In this document: positions 23,928 through 34,756 of the stretch, piece after piece | Layout of the letters: every line of letters starts with the position of its first letter | Position numbering within the stretch: the first letter of the stretch is position 1 | Assembly: GCA_947650365.1 (NCBI GenBank) | Contig: CANTAL010000102.1 | Location: forward strand, 913,997 to 977,996 | Source: Chamaelirium japonicum | Lineage: Eukaryota > Streptophyta > Magnoliopsida > Liliales > Melanthiaceae | DNA length: 64,000 bases | Reading direction: 5' to 3' | Made by a program: the position numbers and the translations under genes | Notes under the pieces: generated by a model | What the model saw: the letters and a program-made list of their open reading frames with translations, nothing else | Databases searched by the model: none | Told to the model about the DNA's origin: nothing

Positions 23928-24820
23928 CTGCAAAGAACACAATGATGTTTGAGTTAGTATGCATAACACAGTAAAGTAAGATGAAAATTCAATACCTCAA
24001 CGCCCTGCTCACCAGCTTGCTCATCTTGGCCTAAGCTTACCAAGTCGGCCTCACCGACCAAATTGCTTTATAGTCAGGACTGGATTAACATATTGCACTG
24101 CCTCTGCAACCACATTATTTTTCCACTATGCTCACAACTCGGCTAATGGAGCATCTAGACCAACACGTCTGGACCAAATGATATTGCTGCACCAAATGTG
24201 TTATCATCAGGTGTGACGACAACTCCTTCCAGACGTCTTGAAAAAAAATGTGTTGTCATCAGGTGTTATCATTAGAGAACCAAATGATATTGCTGCACCA
24301 AATGTGCCGATTCATCAGGTGCAAGGTAAGTCTTAGATATTGTTCTCTCTCCTGCAATATCATTAGATTCTAAGACTTACCTTGCACCTGATGAATCAAC
24401 ACATTCTAAGACTTACCTTGCACCTGATGAATCGGCAGCAATATCATTCTAAGACTTACCTTGCACATTCATCTGGAAAGAACTTACCTTGCACCTGATG
24501 AATCGACAGCAACCTGGTTTCAGAGGTAAGCCAATACCTAGTCACAAGAAATTTCTTAAAAGTCTATTTTGTTCATCAATCCTTTAGGACTGTCCCAGAA
24601 ACAAAACTAAAGAACCCAGATAGAATCTTTCTTAGTTGGGTTGCTGGACTTTGGTATATTACTACTAATATGCACTAATATGCACAACTTAGTATATTAC
24701 TACTAATATGCACAACTTAGTAACGTCGAAGACTTGAGCTAGCTACAACTATCTTATAGTTATCTTGATATAGTATGCTGGACTTTGGTATAGAAATATT
24801 GTCATGTGAATTTTTTGCAG
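23928..24820. other. TNPA-gene intron with short direct repeats
   Basis: No gene recognised. The phrase TTACCTTGCACCTGATGAAT recurs near 24378, 24413 and 24486, with partial or variant copies near 24311 and 24457. TTAGTATATTACTACTAATA is also locally repeated near 24649-24715. The pattern suggests slippage or template-switching during capture of foreign DNA. Confidence 0.5.
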
Positions 24821-24917
24821 GAATTCAATTTGAAAATTCTTGTGAAGTTGGGGTCTTTTCAAAGCTGACAAATGCATATTGTTTGGTTGCAATTGGAGGA
24901 TCGAAAAACTTCTACAG
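24821..24917 (+). pseudogene. Captured exon of translation initiation factor eIF6
   Basis: A 97-bp exon bounded by TTTTTTGCAG and GTTAGC reads [20 protein letters not shown] then [12 protein letters not shown]. This is the highly conserved N-terminal segment of eIF6, the 60S ribosome anti-association and biogenesis factor (usual form [20 protein letters not shown]). The only changes I see are at the exon edges and Glu to Lys near the end. It lies on the plus strand inside an intron of the minus-strand TNPA-like gene. No other eIF6 exon was found, so this is a single-exon transduplication. Confidence 0.93.
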
Positions 24918-25020
24918 GTTAGCTTCTTACAGTAATTAAGAGTGTGGGAGCTCTCTGATGTAGTTCAAAAGATCGATAGGAAAAAACATCATGTAAATAA
25001 AACATTAGGGTAATACTTAC

Positions 25021-25092
25021 TGTTTCATATGCGTTGCTTATCTCCTTAAATTTTTCAGTTGCTCCAGGCTGCTTATTGACATCAGAGTGATA
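25021..25092 (-). pseudogene. Captured J-domain exon of a DnaJ (plastid-type) protein
   Basis: 72 bp on the minus strand encode YHSDVNKQPGATEKFKEISN then AYET, followed by GTAAGT. This matches the helix II-III region of J-domains (usual form YHPDVNKxPGAxEKFKEIS), closest in my recollection to chloroplast DnaJ proteins. The catalytic HPD tripeptide that stimulates Hsp70 ATPase is HSD here. The piece lies in the first intron of the TNPA-like gene on the same strand, so an intron-retaining transcript would read exon 1 into it in one open frame (25326 to 24919). Confidence 0.88.
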
Positions 25093-25500
25093 CTTGATAA
25101 ATAAAACACAATTATTTTTATTTTTCAATTTAGCCACAAAAGTAAATACAATATTCAACATCTTACATATTACCTTTTTTATTCGAGAATTTACCTCCTG
25201 GTGCAATCCCAGAGCATCCATTTTCATTTGGTTCTCCTCAATTCTTTTCATTCTTTGCTTCTCGTACTCTGACATCTGATGGGTTGCCCACCCGGGTCTG
25301 ACCCAAGATTTGTTGCCTTTGGTCATTTTTCGTAACTATGATACATAAAATGACAGAATTTAAATAAATAAGAAAAAAAAACAAGCACTGTGATATATTA
25401 AATGATATAAATTGTAAACTAAGAAATTTATTAATAACATTTGCCCATTTACAATGCATAAAATAAAAACGACATATTATAACTCATATCGAGATCTATC

Positions 25501-28500
25501 TCACAATTCCTCATCATTAGTATCATCAATGACAATTGGGACAACCCCGGTGGTTTTGTCTTGTTGGAACGCATCAGTGGGTTCATTATCATCCATCTCA
25601 GGTATATCCCATACTCCCCGATGCTGGACCCGTTCTACGACTTTCCAATGAGCACCTAATTTAGTATCATTGACATAAAAGACTTGTTGAGCCTGACTTG
25701 GTAGGATAAATGGGTCATTTTGATACCACCGACTTGTGACGTCAATGCTTGTGAAATGTGCATCGGTGTATATTGATCTCCTACTCCCGGTGTTGAACCA
25801 TTCACATTGGAACAAAACAATTTTATGCCCAAACAGATAATTTAATTCCCAAACTTTGCATAAGTATCCGTAGAAGTCAATCGCTCGTCCCTCATGGTCC
25901 CCTTCCACAGCTAGCCCACTATTTTGGCTTTTACATCAGTCGTCGCGATCTCTACTATGGAATCGGACACCATTGCAAATGCAACCCGAATAAAGTTTCA
26001 CTATCACATCAGGACCATTTGCTAAAGACCATAATTCATCAGTTGCTTCTGGTGATCCTTCAGTTCGCAATTTATTCATCTACATAAATAACATATAGCA
26101 AATGTATTAGGTTAACATTAGTTAACATGTAATTGAGTAATGTTTAAATTTAGATATCTTACACGTTCTCTAAACCAAATTGGAAATTCTTGTCGTTGTA
26201 TCTGAATGATGTCAGGTCTACTTGGATTTGGAAGCAAATTCTTGTGTTCCCTATTTGAAAAAATATGATGCATAAGTAAAAATAAATGAAGTATCAAAAA
26301 CTTATATGCTACGTGAAAACATAATTACATAATCACATACTCTAGATATGGCTCCAGTTCGGGGCTATTATACAGCACAAACCATATGGCCATATCACGT
26401 TCCTTTTGGGATAGTTCGGGAGCCCTTGTGATTAGTCCAAAAGGACGCACATTTTGTGTGAAGGCCATCAATCCAGACGTATGTTCACCTCTATCGGCAT
26501 TCCGTTCTTCTCGATTAAACACGGTTTCGACTCCACTTAGATACATTGAGCAAAAAGTAAGGCACTCTTTGACAATGTAAGCCTCAGCAATCGAACCTTC
26601 TGGCCGAGCTCGGTTGGTAACATAACTTTTCAGAGTTCCGAGATACCTATAAACAAACACCAATTAGAATGAAGATTACGTCTTTAACACATTTGCACTA
26701 AATATAAATTTAAATTACCATATGCATGGTAACAATTACCTTTCAATTGGGTACATCCATCGATACTGCACCGGTCCTGCAAGCATGGCCTCACGTGGCA
26801 GGTGAACAGCCAAATGGACCATCACATCAAAGAAGGCCGGGGGAAAAAATTTCTCCAACTTGCAGAGTATGAGAACTATGCGTTCCTCTAATTTCTCCAA
26901 ACCATTCTGCCTCAATGTCTTAGAGCATATCTCTCGGAAGAAATTGCCCAACTCAAACAGTGTAGTGCATATATCCTTGTTAACGTACCCACGCATCCCG
27001 ATAGGAAGAAGCCGCTGTATAAGGATATGACAATCGTGACTTTTTAGGCCCAAAATTTTACCATTTTTTGTGCTCACACATCTAGATATATTTGCTGCAT
27101 AGCCATCTGGATACTTGATGGATCTCAAGAATTCACAAAAACCATCTATGGCTTTTGGGGTCAACGTGTAAATCGATGGGGGCTTTACAATAGATCCATC
27201 AGCAAGCCTTTGCAGGTGCAATTCTTTCCTTATGCCCATATCTTCCAAATCCAGACGTGCTTTCTCTGTGTCCTTATTCTTTCCATCAATGCTCAACATC
27301 GTTCCTACTGTACTGTCACATATATTCTTCTCTATGTGCATGATATCAAGGTTGTGTCGAAGCTTCAGTTTCCTCCAGTACGGTAGCTCATATAAAATAC
27401 TCTTCTTTGTCTAATTCAATTGTAAATGGTCACGGGGTCTTTTCCTATTGCTCTCATACTTCCCAAACTTGACATTCGGCAGGCAATCCAATTGCTCTAA
27501 TATCTTTTCTACTGGCAACTCTAAAGATTTTGACCTCTCCTCATTCTTACCATTAAACGCCTTACTCCTTCGCCAAGGGTGGTCATCAGGTAAATAACAT
27601 CGATGGCCTATGTAACCTATCTTGCCTTCCAATCCTTGTGATAATGCATCCTCATTACAGGAGGGACAAGCAAGATAACCCTTTGTACTCCACCCAGACA
27701 AACAACCATGCATATGCAGGAAAGTCATTTATGGTCCATAAAAAAGCAGCATACATTCGAAAAGAATGTCCTCTGGAGGTATCATAAGTTAATATACCAC
27801 CTTCCCACAACTCTTTCAACTCATCAACTAACGGTCGCATGTACACGTCGATCTCTTTCCCCGGTGACTGCGGTCCAGGAATAAGTAAGGTCATCATGAA
27901 AAATGGCTCCTTCATGCATTTCCAAGGTGGCAGGTTGTAATTCATAAGTATCACAGGCCACATACTATAGGAGTTGCTCATGTTTCCGAAAGGGTTGAAC
28001 CCATCAGTGGCCAGCCCTAACCTCACATTACGAGGCTCCCGTGCGAACTCAGGATGCTTCAAATCAAAGTCCTTCCACTCATCGCAATCGGCTGGATGCC
28101 TCAATAGCCCATCATCCATGCGCTTGTCACTGTGCCATCTCATGTCTGTAGCTGTCTTCCTTGACATGTACAATCTCCTCAACCTCGGTGTTAACGGAAA
28201 GTATCGTAGTATCTTATGAGGGATCTTCTTGCCCTTACCATTATTAAGCCTGTACCTAGACTCCCCACATCCTGGGCATTTTTCTAGATATGCATTCTCC
28301 TTCCAAAATAAGGCGCAATCATTTTTACATGCATGGATTGGAACGTACCCCAAACCCAGTTCACGTAAGAACCTCTTGGCCTCATAAAGTGATCCCGGAA
28401 TCAAATGACCTTCTGGCAAAAGGTCCATCAATACCCCCATCAGCATGTCGAATGACTTGTTGCTCCACTTGCTCATTACCTTCACATGGAGCATTTTAAT

Positions 28501-29010
28501 GACGAATGCTAACAGAGTAAACTTTTTGCAGCCAGGATACACTTCACGCTGGGCAGAATCTAATAATTTTTCAAAGTTTTGCACCTCCTCACTCTGAACG
28601 TTATTAGCAGCTTCGCCAAATCCCGAATCCCCCCAATTACTGTCCATGTAAGCCCCTCTGTAATAGTCTTCCATTAATTCCGGGAGTTCATCCTGACCAT
28701 TGTCATCACTATCTGCCATTTCAGTATCACCCTCATCGTCGTCACTGCCTTCCAAAACATGGGGTTGAATCTCGGGAACAGGTTCCCCATGGTACACCCA
28801 GTTCTTGTAAGATGGTATCATCCCATGCCGGACTAAATGTTTTCGCACAGTTTCATCGGTATGCCAATCAAGGTTCATACATTCGTTACACGGGCACCGA
28901 ATTTTACCATCCTGGCACGTATTGGCCATTGCAAATTGAACAAATGACCTCACTCCATCGCCATATTGTTGACTTAACCTCTTCCTGAGTGTCATCCAAC
29001 TCTTGTCCAT
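25501..29010 (-). pseudogene. TNP2-like CACTA transposase (Transposase_21, DUF4218, DUF4216)
   Basis: The minus-strand start is MDKSWMTLRKRLSQQYGDGV. Domains in order: transposase-associated zinc-binding region with CPCNECMNLDWHTDETVRKH; Transposase_21 catalytic region with CKNDCALFW, YLEKCPGCGESRY, MRWHSDKRMDD and LGLATDGFNPFG (first catalytic Asp). Next come CPSCNED and LRHNLDIMHIEKNICDS, the DUF4218 region LAVHLPREAMLAGPVQYRWM, and the DUF4216 region with VLFQCEWFNTGSRRS and AQQVFYVNDTKLGAHWKVVE. Introns 26739-26647, 26340-26251 and 26162-26080 have GT-AG borders. Defects: a net 1-bp frameshift near 27700 (AYAWLF versus HGCLSGWSTKG), TAG near 27411 (QLN*TKKS) and TGA at 25936-25938 (RDD*CKSQ). 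The protein normally cuts and joins the element ends. Confidence 0.93.
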
Positions 29011-29034
29011 ATCTGATTACATACAAATTAAAAG

Positions 29035-30419
29035 TCAAGGTTAATTCTGGACTATAATATATAAACTCGTAGGATCATAAAACATGCTAAGCAAAATTAA
29101 CAGTTACTGCGGACGATAGATAAAGCTTCTACCATTTGATGTCTCTAGAAGTTTTGGAATTTGTTTAAAAACTAATTTGCTAGACATTAATATTTTATTG
29201 ACCTAAGTACATTATGATCATTGACAACAGTGGTTTCAAAATTTTCTCTACAGATTTCAACCAGCAGATGAGACATCAAAATTCCAACTGCAAGGCCTTA
29301 CGCTGTTGTATGGCTTGGATAGGAAAGTTGGTTGGCGGCTAACACTCGCTTATCCAATTTTCAGCGGTAAACCAACTTGGACTGTAGGATTCGTCTGAGA
29401 TCATTCATAGGACAAACGAAAATTATTTCAGGTGACCATGGATATATAAAAAGGTCGACAAGTGCAATATAAGAGCAAACCCTAAAAACCTTATCAACAA
29501 GGCTGACGGATCACACTCCAAACGTACAGGAAGAAAGCACCATGAAAATGTGGACAGAGTGAAAATCAATCATTCTTCAGAGTTGAAATCCTCTCAATGA
29601 GGAGGGCATAATGATGCACTAAAGATCCAATGCAACTTATGCAGGTAAAAGGTGGGAAATTGGGCTACAAACATGGAGTAGGAGATTATTTGATCTTCTG
29701 TGTGTTAGTCAAAGACTTCCTTCACATGCATATACCTGCTCAAAAAAAAATCTTTTCACATCCTAGATATAAGCTTCCTCTAGTCCATAAATGTCCGTGT
29801 TGACTATGTTTAAGCTGATGTCCAGGCTAAAAATTAATGCACAAACAATGAGACCTCAAATTGATAACATTAAGCTGACTAGATGAGCATAAATGTTGTT
29901 TTATAGGATTGCTACAAATTCATTGAATTATCAGGGATCAAATTTATGTGTACTTGAGCAGGTATATGTTTCTGAACAAATTAACAAGTGGTATCTTTAG
30001 AATATATTCTATTAGCTATAGAAGTACATACAGGGTCAGAAAAAATACATAGTGAAGATGCCTGGGGATAAATGTGTATTAGAAGTTGCATATAAGTACT
30101 TGCTAAATGGGCATTAGCTTATGCCCTAAAGAATTTTTGGAAGCTAATTCAACCCCAAATCAAACTTGTTTTATTGTCAAATCTTGAAAAATTTCAATTG
30201 TAGCACTAAAGCCACTATTTATCCAGACAACATTAATTGGTGAATACAATTGTGGAGGCCAGGGATACTAGATATGCTACAACATCAAAGACGAGATTAT
30301 GCGACCCTTCTACATTGGTGTACAACTCAACTGAGCCATGCAAGAACATTATTAGAGCACGGGATCGGCGGCAATGGAAGCCACAAAGGAACACATCAGA
30401 TCGGGCTGATGGACAGCAC
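29035..30419. other. Unassigned DNA right of TNP2, with one orphan exon
   Basis: Apart from the exon at 29254-29398, I recognise nothing coding. A plus-strand open frame near 30237-30431 (MVNTIVEARDTRYATTSKTR...) has no recognised domain and enters the right arm. This is where the right end of a simple CACTA C would be expected, but no GTAGTG tip is present. Confidence 0.5.
29254..29398 (+). pseudogene. Orphan terminal exon of an unrecognised host gene
   Basis: After a pyrimidine-rich acceptor (TTTTCTCTACAG) an open segment reads FQPADETSKFQLQGLTLLYG, then LDRKVGWRLTLAYPIFSGKP, then TWTVGFV and a TGA stop. It has a codon pattern and amino-acid mix typical of a real C-terminal exon. I do not recognise the protein. 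Given the eIF6, DnaJ and PDR captures nearby, it is probably another transduplicated piece on the strand opposite to TNP2. Confidence 0.55.
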
Positions 30420-30761
30420 GGATCGGGCTGATGAATAGCGCAAGGAGACAGCACGGCCTGATCGGATCACACCCAAAAACAAAAAAAGAAGAGAGAGGGA
30501 TGGGGCGAACCTGTCGGGTTCCCTATTACCAGCAACGGCTCCAGCCCCTTTGCTCCGATGCCCTCCTCCTTGCTCCGGCGCGCCGCTATGTGCAGCCCAC
30601 CACAAAAAGAGAAATCTACGGCGTATCGCGGGAGATGAGATTGGGAACGGTGGAGAGGGATCGGTGTTTAGGGGTTAGGATGAGGGGCGGCTGAAGGGAT
30701 TGAGAAGAGCTTCAGGGATTTCGAGGGGGATTGAGAGGGGAACGTATGCGAGTTTTTCGGG

Positions 30762-30799
<38 letters not shown>

Positions 30800-32211
30800 G
30801 GGCGCAAAGATGGTGAGGGTGGCAGGAATGAGAATAGGGGTAAGGCTGGAGTGTTTTCTAGTTTAAGGTCGTCGCAATTAGGGGTGGCAATGGGTCGGGT
30901 CGGGTCGGGTCGTGTCGGGTTCGTGTCGTGTCTAGTTTCGTGTCCTGTCCAAAACCCCTAGACCCGGATCTGACCTGTTTAACTAATCGTGTCTACATCC
31001 TAAACCCGTACCCGACCCGCTAATAAACGGGTAGACCCGGTAAGATCCGTTTACCACCCCGGTCTATTCAGTTGACCCGATCCGACCCAATCCGACTCGA
31101 CCCGACCTGTCCCGAAAGATCCGCTAGTATTATATATTATAGTATCGGATTACAGGTAGACCCGACCCGACCCGACCCGACACGACCTGTTGAATACTAA
31201 ACGGGTCTTCTCGGGTCTACCGTGTCCAGACCCTAAACCAGAACCCGACCCGTTTATTAAACAGGTCTATCGTGTCGACCCGTTTATTAAACAGGTCTAT
31301 CGTGTCGACCCGTTTACGACCCGAACCCGTTTAAAGCTTTTGCGATGGGTGCATATGCGGCCACCAGTTTCGACGACCAAGTTGTTGAAAAAATATTTAA
31401 CCAGCCATATTTAGCCGCTGATAAAGTCTAGATCTGTTGTAGTGAACTAATCATGTCTAGATCCTAAACTCGTACCAGACCCATTTAAAAACAGGTAGAC
31501 CCAATAAGACGGTTATGGAGTTTAAAATTCTTGCATTCTCCTAACGATTCTGCGACGTACCAAAAACGTCGCCATAAAAATTGAGAATCTGCACCGTCAT
31601 AAACAATGTTTCCAAAAACAAGAAATTTTGCGACGCATAGCTATGTCGTCGATTGCCACTAGCAGCATACTTATTCTCGTCGCCAAAACATTTAATTTTT
31701 TGCGACTAAATTTATTTCGTCGCAAAAAGTAAATAATTTAGAGACATCTTATTGTGTCGCCAAATAGCCATTTATCGTCGCCAAAAAAGTCCCCATATAG
31801 GCCCGAAATTTTTATTTTACGGAACGATTTTGCGACGCACATACAACGTCGCTATAAAAAATTAAGAATCTGTGATGTCATAAACAACAATTTCACGACG
31901 CACAACTACGTCACCAATTACAACTAGCAGCGCACTTAGTTCCGTCGCCAAAATTTTTAATTTTCCACGACATAATTTATTTTGTCGCTAAACGTGAATA
32001 ATTTAGCGACGTCTAACTGCGTCGCCAAATAGCCATTTATCATCGCAAATAAACTTTATCCTTCTTGGCACGAACTCAACTATGCTAGCAAACCTTTAGC
32101 GACACAATTTTGTGACGAATAAGATATTGCATCGCGAAAAGGTAACTTTCGGCGACGAAAAATGATCTGCATCGTAGAAAAGTGTCGCTAAAGGTGCAAT
32201 TTCTTGTAGTG
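30420..32211 (-). repeat. Right inverted arm of the composite CACTA structure
   Basis: Reading leftward from CACTACAAGAAATTGCACC (32211), it mirrors 8341-10665. It has subterminal GCGACG repeats, the phrase TTTGCTAGCATAGTTGAGTT, a GTAGTGAACTAATCATGTCT block, the GGGTCGGGTC array (about 30885-31320) and the leader-like region with CCTGTCGGGTTCCCTATTAC (near 30509). A (GA)n tract at about 30765-30795 interrupts it. It is about 0.5 kb shorter than the left arm because the left arm has internal duplications. Confidence 0.8.
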
Positions 32212-34560
32212 GGATAATCTAAAAAAATTTAATCCGAAATTAAAACCATTAATAGGGGTAGTTAAGTCAATCAAAAGTTTTTCAATATTCAGATATTTAG
32301 AAGTAGTGAATATATATACACAGACACATGTGTGTGTATGTATGCATGTGTGTGCAACAATTTGGAAATCCTTCCAATCTGAAAAAACCATGGAGGACAT
32401 CTTCTGATTTGCATCTATAGGTGACAAACACTCAGACCATCCTCATTGGGGAACCCACTTGTTTGGGCCTTAATAGGGGGGCCATGTTGGGAGATATAAG
32501 GCTCTTACCAGCAACCGCATTCCCCCTAGCATCGGCCAATTGCGTAAGATTCAAGTCATTGAAAATATTGCATGATAAAAACTACCAAGCACCTTTGCAG
32601 GGTGGTAATAGATGTTTCCATGCAGAATGGCTCAAGCCGCCCTGATCTACAGAAAATACTACTCCTTCTAATTATTATCTTTTATCCAGAAGACTCACAA
32701 TGGCCATTATTATGGTCCATAAGCACTTCATTTGAAAGGCTATATTAGTATTCTTTCATTTGCTCATGCAAGGCTCTTGCTTATTGGTTTTACTGCTGAC
32801 TTGATTCCTTCGGACAGCGCAGGTTCTTATTGCATTTGATCTACCCATTGAAAGATAATTTCTCATCATAACTTCAAAATCCTTTAGAATATGTAGTGAA
32901 AGAAAAACAAAAAGCCAATAGAGACCTAATGAAGAATGTCTTTTAGGTTCTATTGTAATGAAGGGAAGTATGTCTGCAATATTCAATCCAGCATCTGATA
33001 TTGTCCAACATTGATTGAGGCATGGTTAATGTCTTTTAGGTTCGTTCAATTTAATCCAATGTCAGAGAGAATTACAACTTCTTTCATTAGTCGTTCTATG
33101 TGATGAAATATGACACATTTCATCAGTCTTTTAGGTTCTTTTCATCACAGTCGTTCTATTTGATCATGCGACCCGGTGGATCATCAAAATCCTATTGAGT
33201 CTGCTTTTCAATCCAAAAGCGTAGCCAGATGTCTTATTTTGCACGTGGACAATAATTTCGTCACTTTTTTTACTTTGTTTCTTACAATAACATATTATAT
33301 TCTGCTTGAACCCTTTGATGCGTTACTTTATGGTGCCTTGTGATCTTGTGAGCTTCTATGAGAGAAAACGGATTTTAATAATTTTCGGTTAACATACAAT
33401 AGGACGGGTTGTCCATATAGCTTCTCTCACTGGTCAGAACTCAATACCTTTTGCTTACATACTTCTTTATAGGAGTATTTGAGGCAACATTTAGCCGATT
33501 TCTCGACTGAAACATTCTTTGATTAGAAAAAATCTTAACTTGAAAGTTTTTACTTGTCAACTTTTTGCATGTCATTAATAAGTAATGTAGAATAAGGTTG
33601 AAGTTAATCAACCAATTAACTAAAAAGGCAAACATGTAGAATAAGGTTGAATTTGTTGGCTCAAATTTCTATTTTAGTTTCTAATTTTTTAAAGAATTCT
33701 AAAGGAATCTTAACATCTAAAATCTGATCCTATTTGACCAGCTTTCTGATTTTCGATGCTATCTTGATAATGACACCAATATTTCTATCATTGTCTATCT
33801 AGGATAATTAACTCCTAGATTCCACCACAAATTCACTCTAGTTCCTATTGCTCTATGCAATCATACCAAGATCATGCACACTGATAATATTTGTTCATTC
33901 TCCCCTTTCTTAACGTCTCTGTTTGGTCATCCTGTCATTGCATTGCTTGCCTCTTTCCTAAGTAAGCTACTTCATTTTTTTATTTCCGGATTCAATCTTC
34001 ATTGTACATGGCAACTTGTTTGATAGCCGATCATGAACTAAGCAACATGTTTGGTTTGAAAATGTCATTTCCATGTCTGAATTTTTTTCAGACATGAAAT
34101 TTTTTTTTCCCCATGGTTAGTAATTAGTAAAACTAACTATTACATGAACATGCATTTCAGAAAAAAAAGTGGATTTTAGATGGAGGATCAGTATGGCTTA
34201 AACGATGTAAAAGAGAGAATAATGGAATTCATAGCAGTTGAAAAACTAAGAGGAAGATCACAAAGTCAGTGAAACTTTCGAACCCAATTTAAAAGTTTTT
34301 CCCCATGAACTGATTAAGAAGTTTCCCCATAGTTAAAAACTAATTAGTACATGAATATGCATTTCAGAAAATAGTGTAATCCGATTGCAAATATAACTCA
34401 AAAAAAAAAAGAGTACTAAATGCACACAGATAAAAAGTTGATGGAGGGGGTTAAATGCACACGGAGTATAGTTCAGGTATCAAATTGTTCAAAAAATTAG
34501 TTGATGGACCAATATGAAATGAGATGTATAGTTTAGGGGAGGTTTTTGTAATTTGCCCAA
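32212..34560. other. Unassigned AT-rich DNA between composite CACTA and patellin fragment
   Basis: No gene or complete transposon recognised. Local repeats include ATCTTTTAGGTTC-like phrases (near 32940, 33030 and 33125) and a diverged direct repeat of CCCCATGGTTAGTAATTAGT and ATGCATTTCAGAAAA (about 34110-34165) against CCCCATAGTTAAAAACTAAT and ATGCATTTCAGAAAA (about 34325-34370). Short open frames in this interval have no recognised motif. Confidence 0.5.
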
Positions 34561-34756
34561 GAAATAAAAACCAAAAAAAAAAAATTTAACGGATGACCCT
34601 AATTGTGCCTAAATCTTCCAGGCAATTTTTGACTACCAAACTATTGGAATATTTCAGAAGGCCATGACATAGACTTGAAATTTTAAAAAAATCTACAAAA
34701 AAAAACAGAGATCCAGAGAGATAGAGAGTTGCAATAAAAAAAAAATTGAGATTTAC

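Larger units (their letters stand above)
22455..25326 (-). pseudogene. TNPA-like (Transposase_24, Ptta/En-Spm) gene of element C
   Basis: Exons with GT-AG borders can be traced on the minus strand: 25326-25195 (MTKGNKSWVRPGWATHQMSE...), 23927-23680 (VPVGINAPSFMMELGKEIRA then WVDIDRSVREVIIQRVL), 23539-23318 (AKFDIKGYADDKRVQKSIEN, RGITQDDWNYLINHVW), 23234-23142 (VKSQKAKASRALVPYNHACG, SFPTAMSIM), 23052-22945 (KPHIADFYKESHWSKKKNDW) and 22856-22455 (coiled coil LKGLNESQQQQIEHQNKKLE, end MHSSWLVSNT). The order matches the Transposase_24 family, the accessory DNA-binding protein of plant CACTA elements that recognises subterminal repeats. A TGA at 23857-23859 (LVA*FGK; element A keeps CGA, LVARFGK) disables it. 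Its large first intron holds captured DnaJ and eIF6 exons. Confidence 0.85.
11473..29034 (-). mobile_element. CACTA element C with TNPA-like and TNP2-like genes, interrupted by a Copia
   Basis: The left tip CACTACAAGAAAAGAC (11473) matches element A, and the subterminal array continues to 11992. It is then broken by the Copia element and resumes at 21973 (GTAATGTATTACATGAGTCA, as in A near 4599). The minus-strand genes follow: TNPA-like (22455-25326) and TNP2-like (25501-29010). No inverted CACTA tip occurs between 29034 and 30420. The only inverted tip to the right is at 32211, which could serve as C's right end if the ends are asymmetric beyond the first 12 bp. The stated right limit is therefore the TNP2 start, not a proven end. 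Confidence 0.8.
8341..32211. mobile_element. Composite structure bounded by inverted CACTA ends with ~2 kb arms
   Basis: The outer tips are CACTACAAGAAAATGCACC (8341) and, inverted, CACTACAAGAAATTGCACC (ending 32211). Homology between the arms continues inward for about 2.3 kb on the left and 1.8 kb on the right, far beyond the usual short CACTA terminal repeat. Flanking triplets differ (CAA and GGA), so a single clean insertion is not supported. Inside lie a CT-rich segment, CACTA element C with a nested Copia, and unassigned DNA. Confidence 0.65.

Noticed and set aside
8338..32214. Treating 8341-32211 as one simple CACTA insertion
   Set aside because: Flanking triplets CAA and GGA do not match and the interior contains another CACTA tip facing the same way as the left one.
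32421..32720. Possible LRR-like coding segment on the minus strand (LRNWPMLGGMRLLVRALYLP)
   Set aside because: Leucine spacing is not convincing, stops are frequent and no second repeat follows.
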